A DNA stretch of 64,000 bases from JAFKFJ01 sp963786445 (GCA_963786445.1 CAWAZU010000009.1:186001-250000), one strand, 5' to 3'. Shown: positions 35,567 to 46,249, numbered from the stretch's first letter. Program-made: numbers and translations. The notes: generated by a model from the sequence alone, not told the origin.

Positions 35567-36282
35567 GCACGCCCCTCGGCCGCCGCTCGATGCTCGGGCG
35601 CGCGCTCGCCTTCGGCTCGACGTCGCTGCTGACCGCTTGCAACTTCGACGATTTGCAGCATCCCGACCTGGCCGACCGTTTCCTGCGGACCATGTCGCGC
35701 TGGAACGACCGCGTGCAGGCGGCGCTGTTCGACCCGACGCGGCTGGCGCCGACCTATCCGGCCGGCGCGATCACACGGCCGCCGCGCTTCAACGCCTTTT
35801 ACGACATCGACCAGGTGCGGACGGTGGACGGCGCGACGTGGCGGCTCGAACTGTTCGGCGCCATTGCCGAAAAGCGCAACTGGCGGCTGGAGGAACTGCG
35901 CGCGCTGCCGCAGGAGAGCCAGATCACGCGGCTGATCTGCGTCGAAGGCTGGCGCGTCGTGGGCCAGTGGCGCGGCGTGCCGCTCGGAACCTTCCTGCGC
36001 CGCGTCGGCGCCGACACGCGCGCCCGCTACGTCGCGTTCCGTTGCGCCGACGGCTACCACTCCAGCATCGACATGGCCTCGGCACTGCATCCGCAGACGA
36101 TCCTGGCGCTCGATTTCCTCGACGCGCCGTTGACGCCGGCGTTCGGGTTTCCGCTGCGGCTGCGCATCCCGACCAAGCTCGGCTTCAAGAATCCGAAATC
36201 GCTGACGGCACTCGGCGTCACCAACACCTATCCCGGCGGCTACTGGGAGGATCAGGGCTACAACTGGTTCAGCGGATCGTGA
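35563..36282 (+). CDS. Molybdopterin-dependent oxidoreductase, MsrP/sulfite-oxidase fold
   Basis: 239 aa. The N-terminus has RR-x-M and a hydrophobic stretch ending in LLTAC (Cys26), so it may be exported as a lipoprotein or by Tat. The oxidoreductase_molyb domain spans about 70-225; ITRLICVEGW places the Mo-ligating Cys at 126, and GVPLGTFL follows as in MsrP. The lone domain without a dimerisation domain resembles MsrP (protein methionine sulfoxide reductase) more than sulfite oxidase. It is coupled to a cytochrome b gene and faces a Met-rich secreted peptide, supporting a Met-sulfoxide repair role (inference). Confidence 0.86.
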   Translation: MSTPLGRRSMLGRALAFGSTSLLTACNFDDLQHPDLADRFLRTMSRWNDRVQAALFDPTRLAPTYPAGAITRPPRFNAFYDIDQVRTVDGATWRLELFGAIAEKRNWRLEELRALPQESQITRLICVEGWRVVGQWRGVPLGTFLRRVGADTRARYVAFRCADGYHSSIDMASALHPQTILALDFLDAPLTPAFGFPLRLRIPTKLGFKNPKSLTALGVTNTYPGGYWEDQGYNWFSGS

Positions 36283-36290
36283 GGCGCTCG

Positions 36291-36569
36291 TCATGGCAGG
36301 CGGCTCACGCGCTCGGTCAGCAGCGCGTAGTAGCCGTCGGCATCGCAGTCGCGGACGTAGTGCGCATTGGCGGGCCGGTCGGTCACGCGCCACCAGTCCA
36401 CGACCGACATGCCCATCGTCAGCCCGCTGCCGGTCTCGATCGCGACATGCACATCCCGGCCCTGAAAGAGCTCCGGGCGGAGCATGAAGGCCGGCACGCA
36501 GGGACCGTGCAGCGGCGCACCGTCCCAGCCATATTTCTTCAGATCGAAATCTTCCGAGAAGCGCAGCAT
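36291..36569 (-). pseudogene. 3' remnant of a nucleoside hydrolase
   Basis: Ninety-two codons matching only the C-terminal part of inosine-uridine-type nucleoside hydrolases: KKYGWDGAPLHGPCVPAFML (family usually has PLHDPC), then FQGRDVHVAIETGS, LTMGMSVVDWW and DADGYYALLTERV. The N-terminal DxDxGxDD active-site half is absent. The reading frame continues upstream only into permease-derived DNA in another frame, so the 5' part was lost by deletion. The PLHGPC Asp-to-Gly change is a further sign of decay. Confidence 0.72.
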
Positions 36570-36905
36570 CGCGCGGCGGGGATGACGACGAACGCGGGCG
36601 CGCCGTTCAGCCACTCGACCGCGAAGGCGGCACCGATCGCGCCGAGATAGAACTGGCCCTGCGCGCCGACATTGAAGTAGCCGCACCGGAAGGACACGAC
36701 GACGCCGGCGGCGGTGACGAACAGCGGCAGCGCCCAGCCGAGGCTGTTCAGCAGCGCCTCCGGCGTGGTGAACGCTGCCCCCGGCGATGCTCTGGAACAT
36801 CAGCAGGCTGGAATAGCCGGCGGCCTCGAAGATGGCGCCGCACAGCACGAGTGCCAGCAGCACGAAGGCGAGCGCGCGCACCACCGCGAACAGTCGCGAC
36901 GTCAT
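36570..36905 (-). pseudogene. 5' remnant of a BMP-type nucleoside ABC transporter permease
   Basis: Begins MTSRLFAVVRALAFVLLALVL and, after correction of one extra base in the C-run near 36777-36781, continues ALLNSLGWALPLFVTAAGVV, then CGYFNVGAQGQFYLGAIGA and AFVVIPAA. NVGAQGQFYLG is the signature of YufP-like permeases of purine/nucleoside transporters. The match stops abruptly near 36570, where nucleoside hydrolase sequence starts in a different frame; two-thirds of the permease are missing. The ATG overlaps the stop of the upstream ATPase remnant by 4 bases, as in an intact operon. Confidence 0.68.
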
Positions 36906-36985
36906 CGCGCCACCCCGGTCATGGCGCGGCCGATCGCATCGAGGCTGTAGGGCGGCGCGAACTCGCCCGCGACGTGGCCGGCCGC
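36902..36985 (-). pseudogene. Possible C-terminal remnant of the transporter ATPase
   Basis: About 27 codons ending EFAPPYSLDAIGRAMTGVAR and a TGA that overlaps the permease ATG. The ending resembles the last helix of BMP-family nucleoside transporter ATPases (x-IGRLMxG). Upstream sequence does not continue any ABC ATPase motif before the divergent gene at 37099, so the rest is gone. Short, hence tentative. Confidence 0.4.
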
Positions 36986-37098
36986 TCCTGATCTGCCCGG
37001 GACTTGAGCGTTGACGCCGGCCGATTGATATGATGATCTGCGTCAATGATCGGATGAAGCGCGTCCGCAACGGCGCGCCGGCGGGAGGAACGGACGGG

Positions 37099-38271
37099 GT
37101 GAAGATCACCGGCCTGCGCACGCTTGTCGTCAATGCCGCGATGCGGAACTGGGTGTTCGTGCGCGTGGACACCGACCAGCCGGGCCTGTTCGGCTGGGGC
37201 GAGGCGACGCTGGAGTGGAAGACGCGCGCCGTGGTCGGCGCGGTGCAGGACCTGGAACCGCTGGTGGTCGGGCACGACCCGCGCGACATCGAGCAGCTGG
37301 TGCGACGGATGAACAAGCACGGGTTCTGGCGCATCGGCGTGATCGGCAAAACCGCGATCAGCGGCATCGAAGTCGCGCTCTGGGACATTTTCGGGCGCAG
37401 CGTCGGCCTGCCGGTGTGGCGGCTGCTCGGCGGGCGCACGCGCGAGCGCATCCGCGTCTATACGCATCTCGGCATGGGCGAGATGAACGCGGTGTATGAT
37501 TCGCTCGATGCGTCGGCACTCGTCGAGCGCGGGCTGGCGGTGGTGGCGCGCGGCTATCGCGCGGTCAAAATCGTCAACATCCCTTACACGCACTACACCG
37601 CTTCGCCGGCGCAGATCGACGGCGTGGCACGCTCGATCGCGGCGCTGCGCGATGCGGTCGGCGACGGTGTGGAGATCATGGTGGACTTCCACGGCCGCCC
37701 GGCCTCGGTCAGCGCCGCGCTGCAATACATCGCGGCGCTGGCGCCCGCGCGCCCGCTGTTCGTCGAGGAGCCGGTGCAGCCCGGCGACGCGGCGGCGATG
37801 AAGGAGGTGGCGGCGCGCGCGCCCTGCCCGATCGCGGCGGGCGAACGGCTGGTCGATCGCACAGAGTTCGACGATTTGTTCCGCCTGCGCGCGCTGGCGA
37901 TCGCGCAGCCCGACATCTGCCATGTCGGCGGGCTGGCCGAGGCACGCAAGATCGCGGCGATGGCGGAGACCGCCGGCGCCGGCGTCGCCCCGCACAACCC
38001 GCTCGGCCCGCTGGCGACCGCGGCGGCGTGGCATTTCGACGTGGCGACGCCGAATTTCGTGATCCAGGAGGAGATGTCGGGCGCGGTGCCGTGGTTCGCC
38101 GAGGTGGTGCGCGGCTTGCCTGAACTCGAAGACGGGCACTGGGGAATTCCGCAGGGGCCGGGGCTGGGCGTGGAAATCGACGAAGCGGTGGCGGCGCGCC
38201 ATCCGTACCGGCCGGAACCGCAGCAGGCGACGGCGGCCGTGCTGCCCGACGGCACCGTGGTGGACTGGTAG
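37099..38271 (+). CDS. Galactonate dehydratase-type enolase-superfamily enzyme
   Basis: Dehydrates a sugar acid (D-galactonate or a close relative) to a 2-keto-3-deoxy acid. 390 aa. Superfamily residues: Asp196-x-His198 in MVDFHGR, Glu223 in FVEEPV, Glu249 in AAGERL and His299 in APHNPLGP; the DxH...HNPLGP combination is that of galactonate dehydratase. GTG 37099 is chosen for GGAGGAA 8 bases upstream; an in-frame ATG at 37030 exists. Four bases separate it from the SDR gene, which could supply the lactone/acid precursor. Substrate not certain (galactonate, fuconate or arabonate possible). Confidence 0.86.
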   Translation: MKITGLRTLVVNAAMRNWVFVRVDTDQPGLFGWGEATLEWKTRAVVGAVQDLEPLVVGHDPRDIEQLVRRMNKHGFWRIGVIGKTAISGIEVALWDIFGRSVGLPVWRLLGGRTRERIRVYTHLGMGEMNAVYDSLDASALVERGLAVVARGYRAVKIVNIPYTHYTASPAQIDGVARSIAALRDAVGDGVEIMVDFHGRPASVSAALQYIAALAPARPLFVEEPVQPGDAAAMKEVAARAPCPIAAGERLVDRTEFDDLFRLRALAIAQPDICHVGGLAEARKIAAMAETAGAGVAPHNPLGPLATAAAWHFDVATPNFVIQEEMSGAVPWFAEVVRGLPELEDGHWGIPQGPGLGVEIDEAVAARHPYRPEPQQATAAVLPDGTVVDW

Positions 38272-38275
38272 CGCC

Positions 38276-39040
38276 ATGCCCGGACGGCTGCACGCAAAAA
38301 CCGCGATCGTCACCGGCGCCGGCCAGGGCATCGGCGCCGCCATCGCGCGCTGCTTCGCCGCCGAGGGCGCGCGCGTCATCGTCGCCGAGCGCAACCCGCG
38401 CACCGGCGCCGCGGTGGCAGCGGAATTGCGCGGCGCCCGCTTCATCGCAACCGATGTCACCGATGCGGCGAGCGTCGGCGCGATGGCGGCGCAGGTCGAG
38501 CACCAACACGGGCCCGCGGACATCCTGGTCAACAACGCCGGCATCAACGTGTTCCACGACCCGCTGGCGACCACGGAGGCGGAATGGCGGCGCTGCCTGT
38601 CGGTCGATCTCGACGGGGTGTGGCGGTGCTGCCGCGCGGTGTTGCCGGGGATGCTGGCGGCGGGACGCGGCGCCATCGTCAACATCGCCTCGGCGCATTC
38701 GTTCAAGATCATTCCCGGCTGCTTCCCCTATCCGGTCGCCAAGCACGCCGTGGTCGGGCTGACCCGCGCGCTCGCCATCGAATACGCCGCGCGCGGCATC
38801 CGCGTGAACGCGATCGCGCCCGGCTACATCGACACGCCGATCGCGCAGGAGTACTGGGCGACCTTCGGCGATCCCGCCGCCGAACGCCGACGCGCGGAAG
38901 ACCTGCATCCGCCGCGCCGCATCGGCCGGCCGGAGGAAGTCGCCATGACGGCGGTGTTCCTCGCCTCCGACGAGGCGCCGTTCATCAACGCCGAGACGAT
39001 CGTGATCGATGGCGGCCGGTCCGTGCTCTATCACGAATGA
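38276..39040 (+). CDS. SDR-family sugar dehydrogenase
   Basis: NAD(P)-dependent short-chain dehydrogenase of 254 aa. TGAGQGIGAAIA is the cofactor loop (residues about 13-24), NNAGI (about 87) the structural motif, Ser in IASAHS and YPVAK the catalytic triad. The sequence resembles aldose 1-dehydrogenases. In this operon it probably oxidises the sugar imported by the adjacent ABC transporter to a lactone, upstream of the galactonate-type dehydratase (inference from order). Confidence 0.82.
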   Translation: MPGRLHAKTAIVTGAGQGIGAAIARCFAAEGARVIVAERNPRTGAAVAAELRGARFIATDVTDAASVGAMAAQVEHQHGPADILVNNAGINVFHDPLATTEAEWRRCLSVDLDGVWRCCRAVLPGMLAAGRGAIVNIASAHSFKIIPGCFPYPVAKHAVVGLTRALAIEYAARGIRVNAIAPGYIDTPIAQEYWATFGDPAAERRRAEDLHPPRRIGRPEEVAMTAVFLASDEAPFINAETIVIDGGRSVLYHE

Positions 39041-39063
39041 GAAACCACCAAGGGAGGACAGCC

Positions 39064-40041
39064 ATGCAGAAAATCCGCCTTCTCGCCGCCGCCGCGTGCG
39101 GCGTCGTGGCACTCGGCGTCGGCGCCCGCGCCGACGACATCAAGCTCGGCTACATCAACAAGATGGGCGAGCACCCCTGGTTCGTCGCCGAGGTTGCCGG
39201 CGCCAAGCAGGAGGCGCACAAGCTCGGCGTCGCGCTCTCGACGCAGGACGTGCAGTTCAACGCCGACCTGACGCTGACCACGTTCGACACGATGGTCGGC
39301 GACGGCGTGAAGGGCATCGCGATCGTGGTGCCCGACCGTGCGCTCGGCCCGGTGGTCGCCGAGAAGGCGGCGAAGGCCGGCATAAAGCTGATCGCGGTGG
39401 ATGACGACATCTACACGCAGGACAAGAAGATGGTGCCGTATGTCGGCATGAACGCCGGCAACATCGGCCGCCAGGTCGGCACCGAGGACGCACGGCTCTA
39501 CAAGGAGCTCGGCTGGGACAAGCTGAAGGACGTGCGGCTCGCCAGCATCGAGGACCGCAAAGCGGATACCTGCATGCAGCGCAACCGCGGCGCCGAGGCC
39601 GCCTTCCTCGCCGCCGTGCCTGACTTCGACAAGGCCAATATCATCCGCATCCCCTACGACAACACGATGAGCAGCAGCATCGACGCGGTGACCACCACGC
39701 TGACCGCGCATCCCGAAGCCGGACACTGGATCTTTTACAGCTGCAACGACGACGGCGTGCTCGGTGCGGTGCGCGCGACCGAGAATTCCAGCATGAAGCC
39801 GGACCAGGTGATCGGCATCGGCATCGACGGCAGCCGCGCCTGCGACGCGTTCGGCAGCGGCAAGCCCACCGGCTTCCGCGGCACCGAATGGATCGAACTC
39901 GGGCAAGGAGGGCGCCACCGCCATCTCGCTGCTGGTCGCCTCGATCAAGGACAACACGCCGCTGCCGCAGAAAACCTACGTCACCACGGACCTCATCACT
40001 GCCGCCAATTTCCCGCAGTTCAAGGACCGGATCTGCCACAA

Positions 40042-40045
<4 letters not shown>
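39064..40045 (+). CDS. Sugar ABC transporter substrate-binding protein, AraF-like (one +1 frameshift)
   Basis: Periplasmic sugar receptor: signal peptide MQKIRLLAAAACGVVALGVGARA, then KLGYINKMGEHPWFVAE. HWIFYSCNDDGVLGAVRATE and IGIGIDGS parallel L-arabinose-binding protein AraF. In the first frame the protein derails after TEWIEL (39900); the expected continuation GKEGATAISLLVASIKDN to DRICHK, stop 40043-40045, lies in the +1 frame, so one extra G in GGG 39901-39903 is likely. GGAGGA lies 6 bases before the ATG. Type I sugar receptor partner of the ATPase and permease that follow. Confidence 0.85.
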
Positions 40046-41580
<1,535 letters not shown>

Positions 41581-41584
<4 letters not shown>

Positions 41585-42594
41585 CCGCGGAGTCCGAGCT
41601 TACTTCGGCTGATCCCGTCGCCCTGCGCGCCGCCGGCGGATCCGTGGGGCGGGCGATCCGCGTGGTGGGGACGCACAATTTCAGCCTGCTGATCGCGCTC
41701 GCGGTGCTGGTGGCGATCTTCGGCAGCCTGCGGCCGGATATCTTTTTCCTTACGCGCAACATCGAAAACATCGGCCAGGGCATCGCCATCCTCGGCGTGC
41801 TGGCGACCGCGCAGACTATCGTGATCGTCTCCGGCGGGCTGGACATCTCGGTGGGCGCGGTGGTCGGACTGTCCACCGTCAGCATCGCGCTCGCCGTCGA
41901 GTGGTCCGGCTCGCCCGCGCTCGCCATCCTGTTCGGCATGGCGGTCGGCGGCGTCGCCGGGCTGGTGAACGGCCTCATCATCACGATCGGCGCGGTCAAC
42001 GCGGTGATCGCGACGCTGGGCACGATGGCGGCGTTCCGCGGCGTCGCCTTCATCATCTCAAACGGCCAGTCGATCAGCATTTTCACCCCGGTGTTCCGCT
42101 TCATCGGCTCCGGCAAGCTGCTCGGCCTGCAGGTGACGATCGAGGTGCTGATCGTGGTGGTGGCGCTGTTCTTCGCGCTGATGCGCTTCACCGTGGTCGG
42201 GCGCAACATCTACGCGATCGGCGGCAACCCGGTGGTGGCGCGGCTCGCCGGCCTGAATGTCCGCGCCTATCAGATCGGCGTCTATATCCTCAGCGGCGTC
42301 GCCGGCGGGCTGGCGGGGATGCTGCTGGCGGCGCGCACCGGATCGGGCCAGCCGATCTCCGGCTCCGACGGGCTGGAGTTGCAGGCGATCACGGCGGCGG
42401 TGCTCGGCGGCTGCGCGCTGACCGGCGGGCGCGGCACCATCATCGGCGGCCTGCTCGGCGTGCTGATCCTCGGCGTGCTCAACAACGGCATGATCCTGAC
42501 CAGCGTGCCGACCTTCTATCAGATGGTGGCGCGCGGCGTGCTGCTGATCGCCGCGGTGGTGATCGCCGAGCAGCAGGCGCGGCGCTACGCATGA
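41581..42594 (+). CDS. Sugar ABC transporter permease, AraH/RbsC type
   Basis: Inner-membrane permease of 337 aa with about 8-10 hydrophobic helices. VSGGLDISVGAVVGLSTV near residue 80 and the ATLGTMAAFRGVAF segment are typical of carbohydrate uptake 2 (CUT2) permeases; the C-terminal AVLGGCALTGGRGTIIGGLLG carries the cytoplasmic coupling region. It overlaps the ATPase upstream and the GntR regulator downstream by 4 bases each. Confidence 0.93.
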
Positions 42595-43331
42595 ACGGCG
42601 ACGCGCCGGCGCCGCCGCGCACCGGCCTGGCCAAGCCGCGCGTGCATGGCGGCGTGGTGCGTGAGATCGCGCTGCGCATCCTCGGCGGCGCCGTCCGCCC
42701 CGGCCAGACGCTGCCGACCGAGCCGGAGCTGCAAGCGGCGTTCGCGATCAGCCGCAGCGCGCTGCGCGAGGCGATGCGCGTGCTGTCGGCGAAAGGGCTG
42801 GTCGATGTGCGCCCGCGCACCGGCACCGTGGTGCGCGAGCCGGAGACCTGGAACCGCCTCGACCCCGACGTGCTGGAATGGTCGCTCGCCATCGCGCCCG
42901 ACCTGCAATTCGTCCGCTCGCTGCTGGAGGCGCGCCGCGTGTTCGAGCCGGCGGCGGCGGAGTTCGCGGCGCAGCGTGCCTCGGCGCAGGATGTCGGGCG
43001 CATCGAGGCCGCCTATCTCGGCATGCAATCCTCGCTGCCGCACGATGTCGAGGCGTGCTGCGAGGCCGACCTGGCGTTCCACGCCGCGATCCTGCGCGCC
43101 AGCGGCAACGTCGTGTTGCAGCAGTTGGTCGGCGCGATGGGGGCGGCGCTGGGCAACGTGTTCCGGCTCTCCACCCAGCTCGCGGCCTCGCACGAGCGGG
43201 CGCTGTCGGCGCATGCGGTGGTGCTCGACTGCATCCGCCTGCGCGACGCGGCCGGCGCGAAGGCGGCGATGCTGGGGCTGCTGCAGGTCGCGTCGGACGA
43301 TCTGGCGCCGCTGCTGGCGCCGCGCGCATAA
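42591..43331 (+). CDS. GntR/FadR-family regulator of the sugar operon
   Basis: 246 aa. Winged helix-turn-helix at about 20-85 (LPTEPELQAAFAISRSALRE and GLVDVRPRTGTVV) followed by an all-helical FCD effector domain (about 95-235) with the conserved Asp/His metal-site pattern (FEPAAAEFAA, DLAFHAAILRASGN). It is the last gene of the dehydratase-SDR-ABC transporter operon and overlaps the permease by 4 bases, so it most likely controls that operon in response to the sugar acid. Confidence 0.9.
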   Translation: MNGDAPAPPRTGLAKPRVHGGVVREIALRILGGAVRPGQTLPTEPELQAAFAISRSALREAMRVLSAKGLVDVRPRTGTVVREPETWNRLDPDVLEWSLAIAPDLQFVRSLLEARRVFEPAAAEFAAQRASAQDVGRIEAAYLGMQSSLPHDVEACCEADLAFHAAILRASGNVVLQQLVGAMGAALGNVFRLSTQLAASHERALSAHAVVLDCIRLRDAAGAKAAMLGLLQVASDDLAPLLAPRA

Positions 43332-43339
43332 AAGCGCCG

Positions 43340-44089
43340 CTATGGCGCGAGCAGCCGGCGCAGCACCGGCTCGATCGCCGCAGCCATGCGCGCCTGCGCC
43401 GCCGGCGTCGGGTGCAGCGGCGGCTCGGGCGGAGTGAGTTTTGGGTCGAGGAAGTCCGCCGGATCGGCCGCGCCGTCCTTCAGGAAGATCGGCGAGACAT
43501 CGACATAGGTGACACCCGGCACTTTCCCTTCGCCGTAGCGCGCCGCCAGCGCCGCGTCGATCTCGGCCGTCGTCGCCGTCACCCAGGCGTTGCGCCGGCT
43601 CGGCAGCACGGGCAGCAGCACGATCCCCGTCCGCGGCAGTTTCCGCCGCACCTCCGCCACCACCGCCGCGATGCCCTGCACGGTGTCGGCGGCCGACCAG
43701 TGCAGGCGGCCGAGATTGTTGGCGCCGATCAGGATCACCACCGCGCGCGGCGCGATGCCGTCGAGCTCGCCGTGCTCGATCCGCCACAGCAGATGCGAGG
43801 TCGCGTCGCCCTTGAAGCCGAGATTGACCGCGTGCCGCGCGCCATAGAAACGCTGCCAGACCGGCCGGAAATCCTGCCACGGCGGCGGGCCGGAATGTTC
43901 CCAGTCCTCGGTGATCGAGTCGCCAAGGAATAGAAGATCGACGCGCCCGCGGTGGATTTCCGCCAGTTTTTCCTCGTGCCGCGCCCGCCACCAGCCGAGG
44001 TTCATGCGCGAGATCGGCCGCGCCGCCGGCGGCAGCGACGCGGCAGCGGCGAGCAGCAGGGCGGCAAACGCGAGCGCGGCGCGCCTCAT
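43340..44089 (-). CDS. Exported GDSL/SGNH-family hydrolase
   Basis: 249 aa with an N-terminal signal peptide (about 1-24). SGNH blocks in order: LLFLGDSITEDW (nucleophile Ser about residue 58), Gly in NLGFKGDATSHLLWRIEHGE, IGANNLG (Asn) and the C-terminal HPTPAAQARMA (His), although the usual Asp of the DxxHP block is replaced (LHPTP). Resembles PAF-acetylhydrolase-type esterases. Substrate unknown; the location behind uppP with a 4-base overlap hints at a cell-envelope ester substrate. Confidence 0.83.
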   Translation of the reverse strand: MRRAALAFAALLLAAAASLPPAARPISRMNLGWWRARHEEKLAEIHRGRVDLLFLGDSITEDWEHSGPPPWQDFRPVWQRFYGARHAVNLGFKGDATSHLLWRIEHGELDGIAPRAVVILIGANNLGRLHWSAADTVQGIAAVVAEVRRKLPRTGIVLLPVLPSRRNAWVTATTAEIDAALAARYGEGKVPGVTYVDVSPIFLKDGAADPADFLDPKLTPPEPPLHPTPAAQARMAAAIEPVLRRLLAP

Positions 44090-44919
44090 AGCACCAGCAG
44101 CCACGCCGCCGCGCCGAGGCCCGCGGCGATGCAGTAATAGGCGAACGGATCGAGCGCCCAGTCGTCGTGCCGGCGGAAATAGCGCATGAGAAAAACGGTG
44201 CTGAGGAACGCCGTCACCCCCGCCACCACCGCCGCCAGCGCGGCGACCGGGAGCACGCCCGGCGCCATCCCCGCCTTCATCAGTTTCGGCACCTCCAGCG
44301 CGGTCGCGCCCAGGATGATCGGGGTCGCGATCAGGAACGAGAAATGCGCCGAACCCTCGTGGTCGATGCCGCGCAGCAGCCCGCCGACGATGGTGGCACC
44401 GGAGCGCGAAATGCCGGGGATCAGCGCGGCACACTGCCAGAACCCGATCAACAGGGCGTCCTTGGCCGTCAGGCTGGCGAGTTTCCGGTGGCCGTGCGCG
44501 CGGATGCGCTCGCCGAACAGCAGCAGCAGGCCGTTGAGCGCCAGGAACACCGCCGCCACCACCGGGCTGCCGAACAGCCTGCGGAAAAAGCCTTCCAGCG
44601 CGAAGCCGATCACCACCGCGGGGATGGTGGCGACCACGATCAGCCCGAACACGCGGCGGCTCTCGCCCACCTGATGGGTCGAGCCGAGGCCCAGCACGCC
44701 GAGCAGCAGCGAAAGCCAGTCGCGCCAGAAATACGCCAGCAGCGCGACCGCGGTGCCAAGATGCAGCATCACCAGGAACGGCAGGAACGAGGGGGCGCGC
44801 TGGTCGAGCGACCAGTGCAGCAGCGACGGCACGATCACCGCATGTCCCAGGCTGGAGACCGGGAACAGTTCGGTCGCACCTTGCAGCACGGCGGTCAGCA
44901 GAGCGTCGGTCGTGTTCAT
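44086..44919 (-). CDS. uppP: Undecaprenyl-diphosphatase (BacA/UppP)
   Basis: Inner-membrane phosphatase regenerating undecaprenyl phosphate for peptidoglycan and polysaccharide synthesis. 277 aa, about seven to eight membrane helices. The active-site motifs are LQGATELFPVSSLGHAVI (usual QGxTEFLPISSSGHL, slightly divergent) near residue 13 and PGISRSGATIVGGLLRGI near residue 168. The start at 44919 matches the family; the ORF extends upstream without support. Confidence 0.93.
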   Translation of the reverse strand: MNTTDALLTAVLQGATELFPVSSLGHAVIVPSLLHWSLDQRAPSFLPFLVMLHLGTAVALLAYFWRDWLSLLLGVLGLGSTHQVGESRRVFGLIVVATIPAVVIGFALEGFFRRLFGSPVVAAVFLALNGLLLLFGERIRAHGHRKLASLTAKDALLIGFWQCAALIPGISRSGATIVGGLLRGIDHEGSAHFSFLIATPIILGATALEVPKLMKAGMAPGVLPVAALAAVVAGVTAFLSTVFLMRYFRRHDDWALDPFAYYCIAAGLGAAAWLLVL

Positions 44920-45088
44920 GCGCCTCTTGTCCGGCAACGGCGCAGGCTTCGTGGCGGAAACCGCCGGGAGTCGCAATGCCGATGATGCCGGGCGGCGGCG
45001 GGCGCGCCGTCACGGTTCCGGTTCGCTTTGCCTCCCCGGCGTCTCGGCGGCTAGACTGGCCGCCCGACACGGAGACGCCCCGCCCGCC

Positions 45089-46243
45089 ATGCCCTCGTCC
45101 CGCACGACCGCCGCGTCGCTGACGCGGATCGACCGCTACATCCTGCGCCAGTTGCTGCTCGCCCTGTTCGCCGTCAGCTTCGGGCTGGTGGCGCTGATCT
45201 GGCTGACGCAGTCGTTGCGCTTCGTCGAGCTGGTGGTCAACCGCGGCCTGTCGTTCCGGGTGTTCTTCCAGCTCACCAGCCTGCTGATCCCCAATTTCGT
45301 CGCCGTCATCCTGCCGATCACCACCTTCGTGGTGGTGCAGTTCGTCTATCAGCGCCTGGCCTCCGACCGGGAACTGACGGTCATGCGCTCGGCCGGGCTG
45401 TCGCAGGGCACCCTGGCCCGCCCGGCGCTGCTGCTCGCCGCCTTCTCGGTGGCTCTGTGCTTCCTGCTCAACATCTGGGTCGTGCCGGCGGCGTTCACCG
45501 AGTTCCGGCAGTTCCAGTTCGAGATCCGCAACCGCCTCGCCGCCTTCCTGCTGCAGGAGGGGGTGTTCACCCCGGTCTCCGACAACCTGACCGTCTATGT
45601 GCGCGGCCGCGACCGCGACGGCACGCTGCGCGGCATCATGGTCGATGACGCCCGGCAGAAGAACAGCCATGCCACGATCTTCGCCGTGCGCGGCCGGCTG
45701 ATCGCCAATGACGGCCCGCCGCGCGTGCTGCTGTTCGACGGTTCGCGCCAGGAGGTCGATTCGCAGACCGGCCGGCTCAACGTGCTCACCTTTGCGGAAA
45801 ATTCCCTCGACCTGACCGACACCGGCAAGGGCGAGGCCACGCGGCTGCGCGATCCGACGGAAATGTCGATCGAGGAGCTGCGCCACCCCGCCCCCGGCGT
45901 GGTCGCCGACCGCGACCTGCCGAAGCTGCTGGTCGAGGCGCACCGGCGGCTGGCGACCCCGTTCACCGCGCTCAGCTTCACCCTGGTCGCCCTGGTCACC
46001 TCGCTGACCGGCTCGTTCCGCCGCTATGGCGGCCTGTTCCGGCCGCTGACCGGGATCCTGGTGGTGGTGGCGCTGCTGGCGGGCGGGCTGGCGGTCACCA
46101 GCCTGGCCAGCCGCGACACCGCGCTGATCCCGCTGATCTGGGTGCAGGCGCTGCTGCCGGGCGCGGTCTGCGTGTGGCTGCTGCTCGGGCCGCAGGTCCG
46201 GCTGCTGCCGCACGGCCTGCTGGTCCGCCTGGGCAGGGCCTGA
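45089..46243 (+). CDS. lptF: LPS export ABC transporter permease LptF
   Basis: Inner-membrane permease of the Lpt LPS transporter. 384 aa: three N-terminal helices (IDRYILRQLLLALFAVSFGL; FFQLTSLLIPNFVAVILPI), the coupling region RLASDRELTVMRSAGLS (about 90-106), a periplasmic beta-jellyroll (about 140-270) and three C-terminal helices. It heads lptF-lptG-lptD-surA-rsmA, the usual alphaproteobacterial order apart from missing pdxA. Gap to lptG is 6 bases. Confidence 0.94.
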   Translation: MPSSRTTAASLTRIDRYILRQLLLALFAVSFGLVALIWLTQSLRFVELVVNRGLSFRVFFQLTSLLIPNFVAVILPITTFVVVQFVYQRLASDRELTVMRSAGLSQGTLARPALLLAAFSVALCFLLNIWVVPAAFTEFRQFQFEIRNRLAAFLLQEGVFTPVSDNLTVYVRGRDRDGTLRGIMVDDARQKNSHATIFAVRGRLIANDGPPRVLLFDGSRQEVDSQTGRLNVLTFAENSLDLTDTGKGEATRLRDPTEMSIEELRHPAPGVVADRDLPKLLVEAHRRLATPFTALSFTLVALVTSLTGSFRRYGGLFRPLTGILVVVALLAGGLAVTSLASRDTALIPLIWVQALLPGAVCVWLLLGPQVRLLPHGLLVRLGRA

Positions 46244-46249
46244 TCGCGC

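Noticed and set aside
36291..36985. Insertion sequence as cause of the operon remnant
   Set aside because: No transposase fragment, terminal inverted repeats or target-site duplication seen around the joints.
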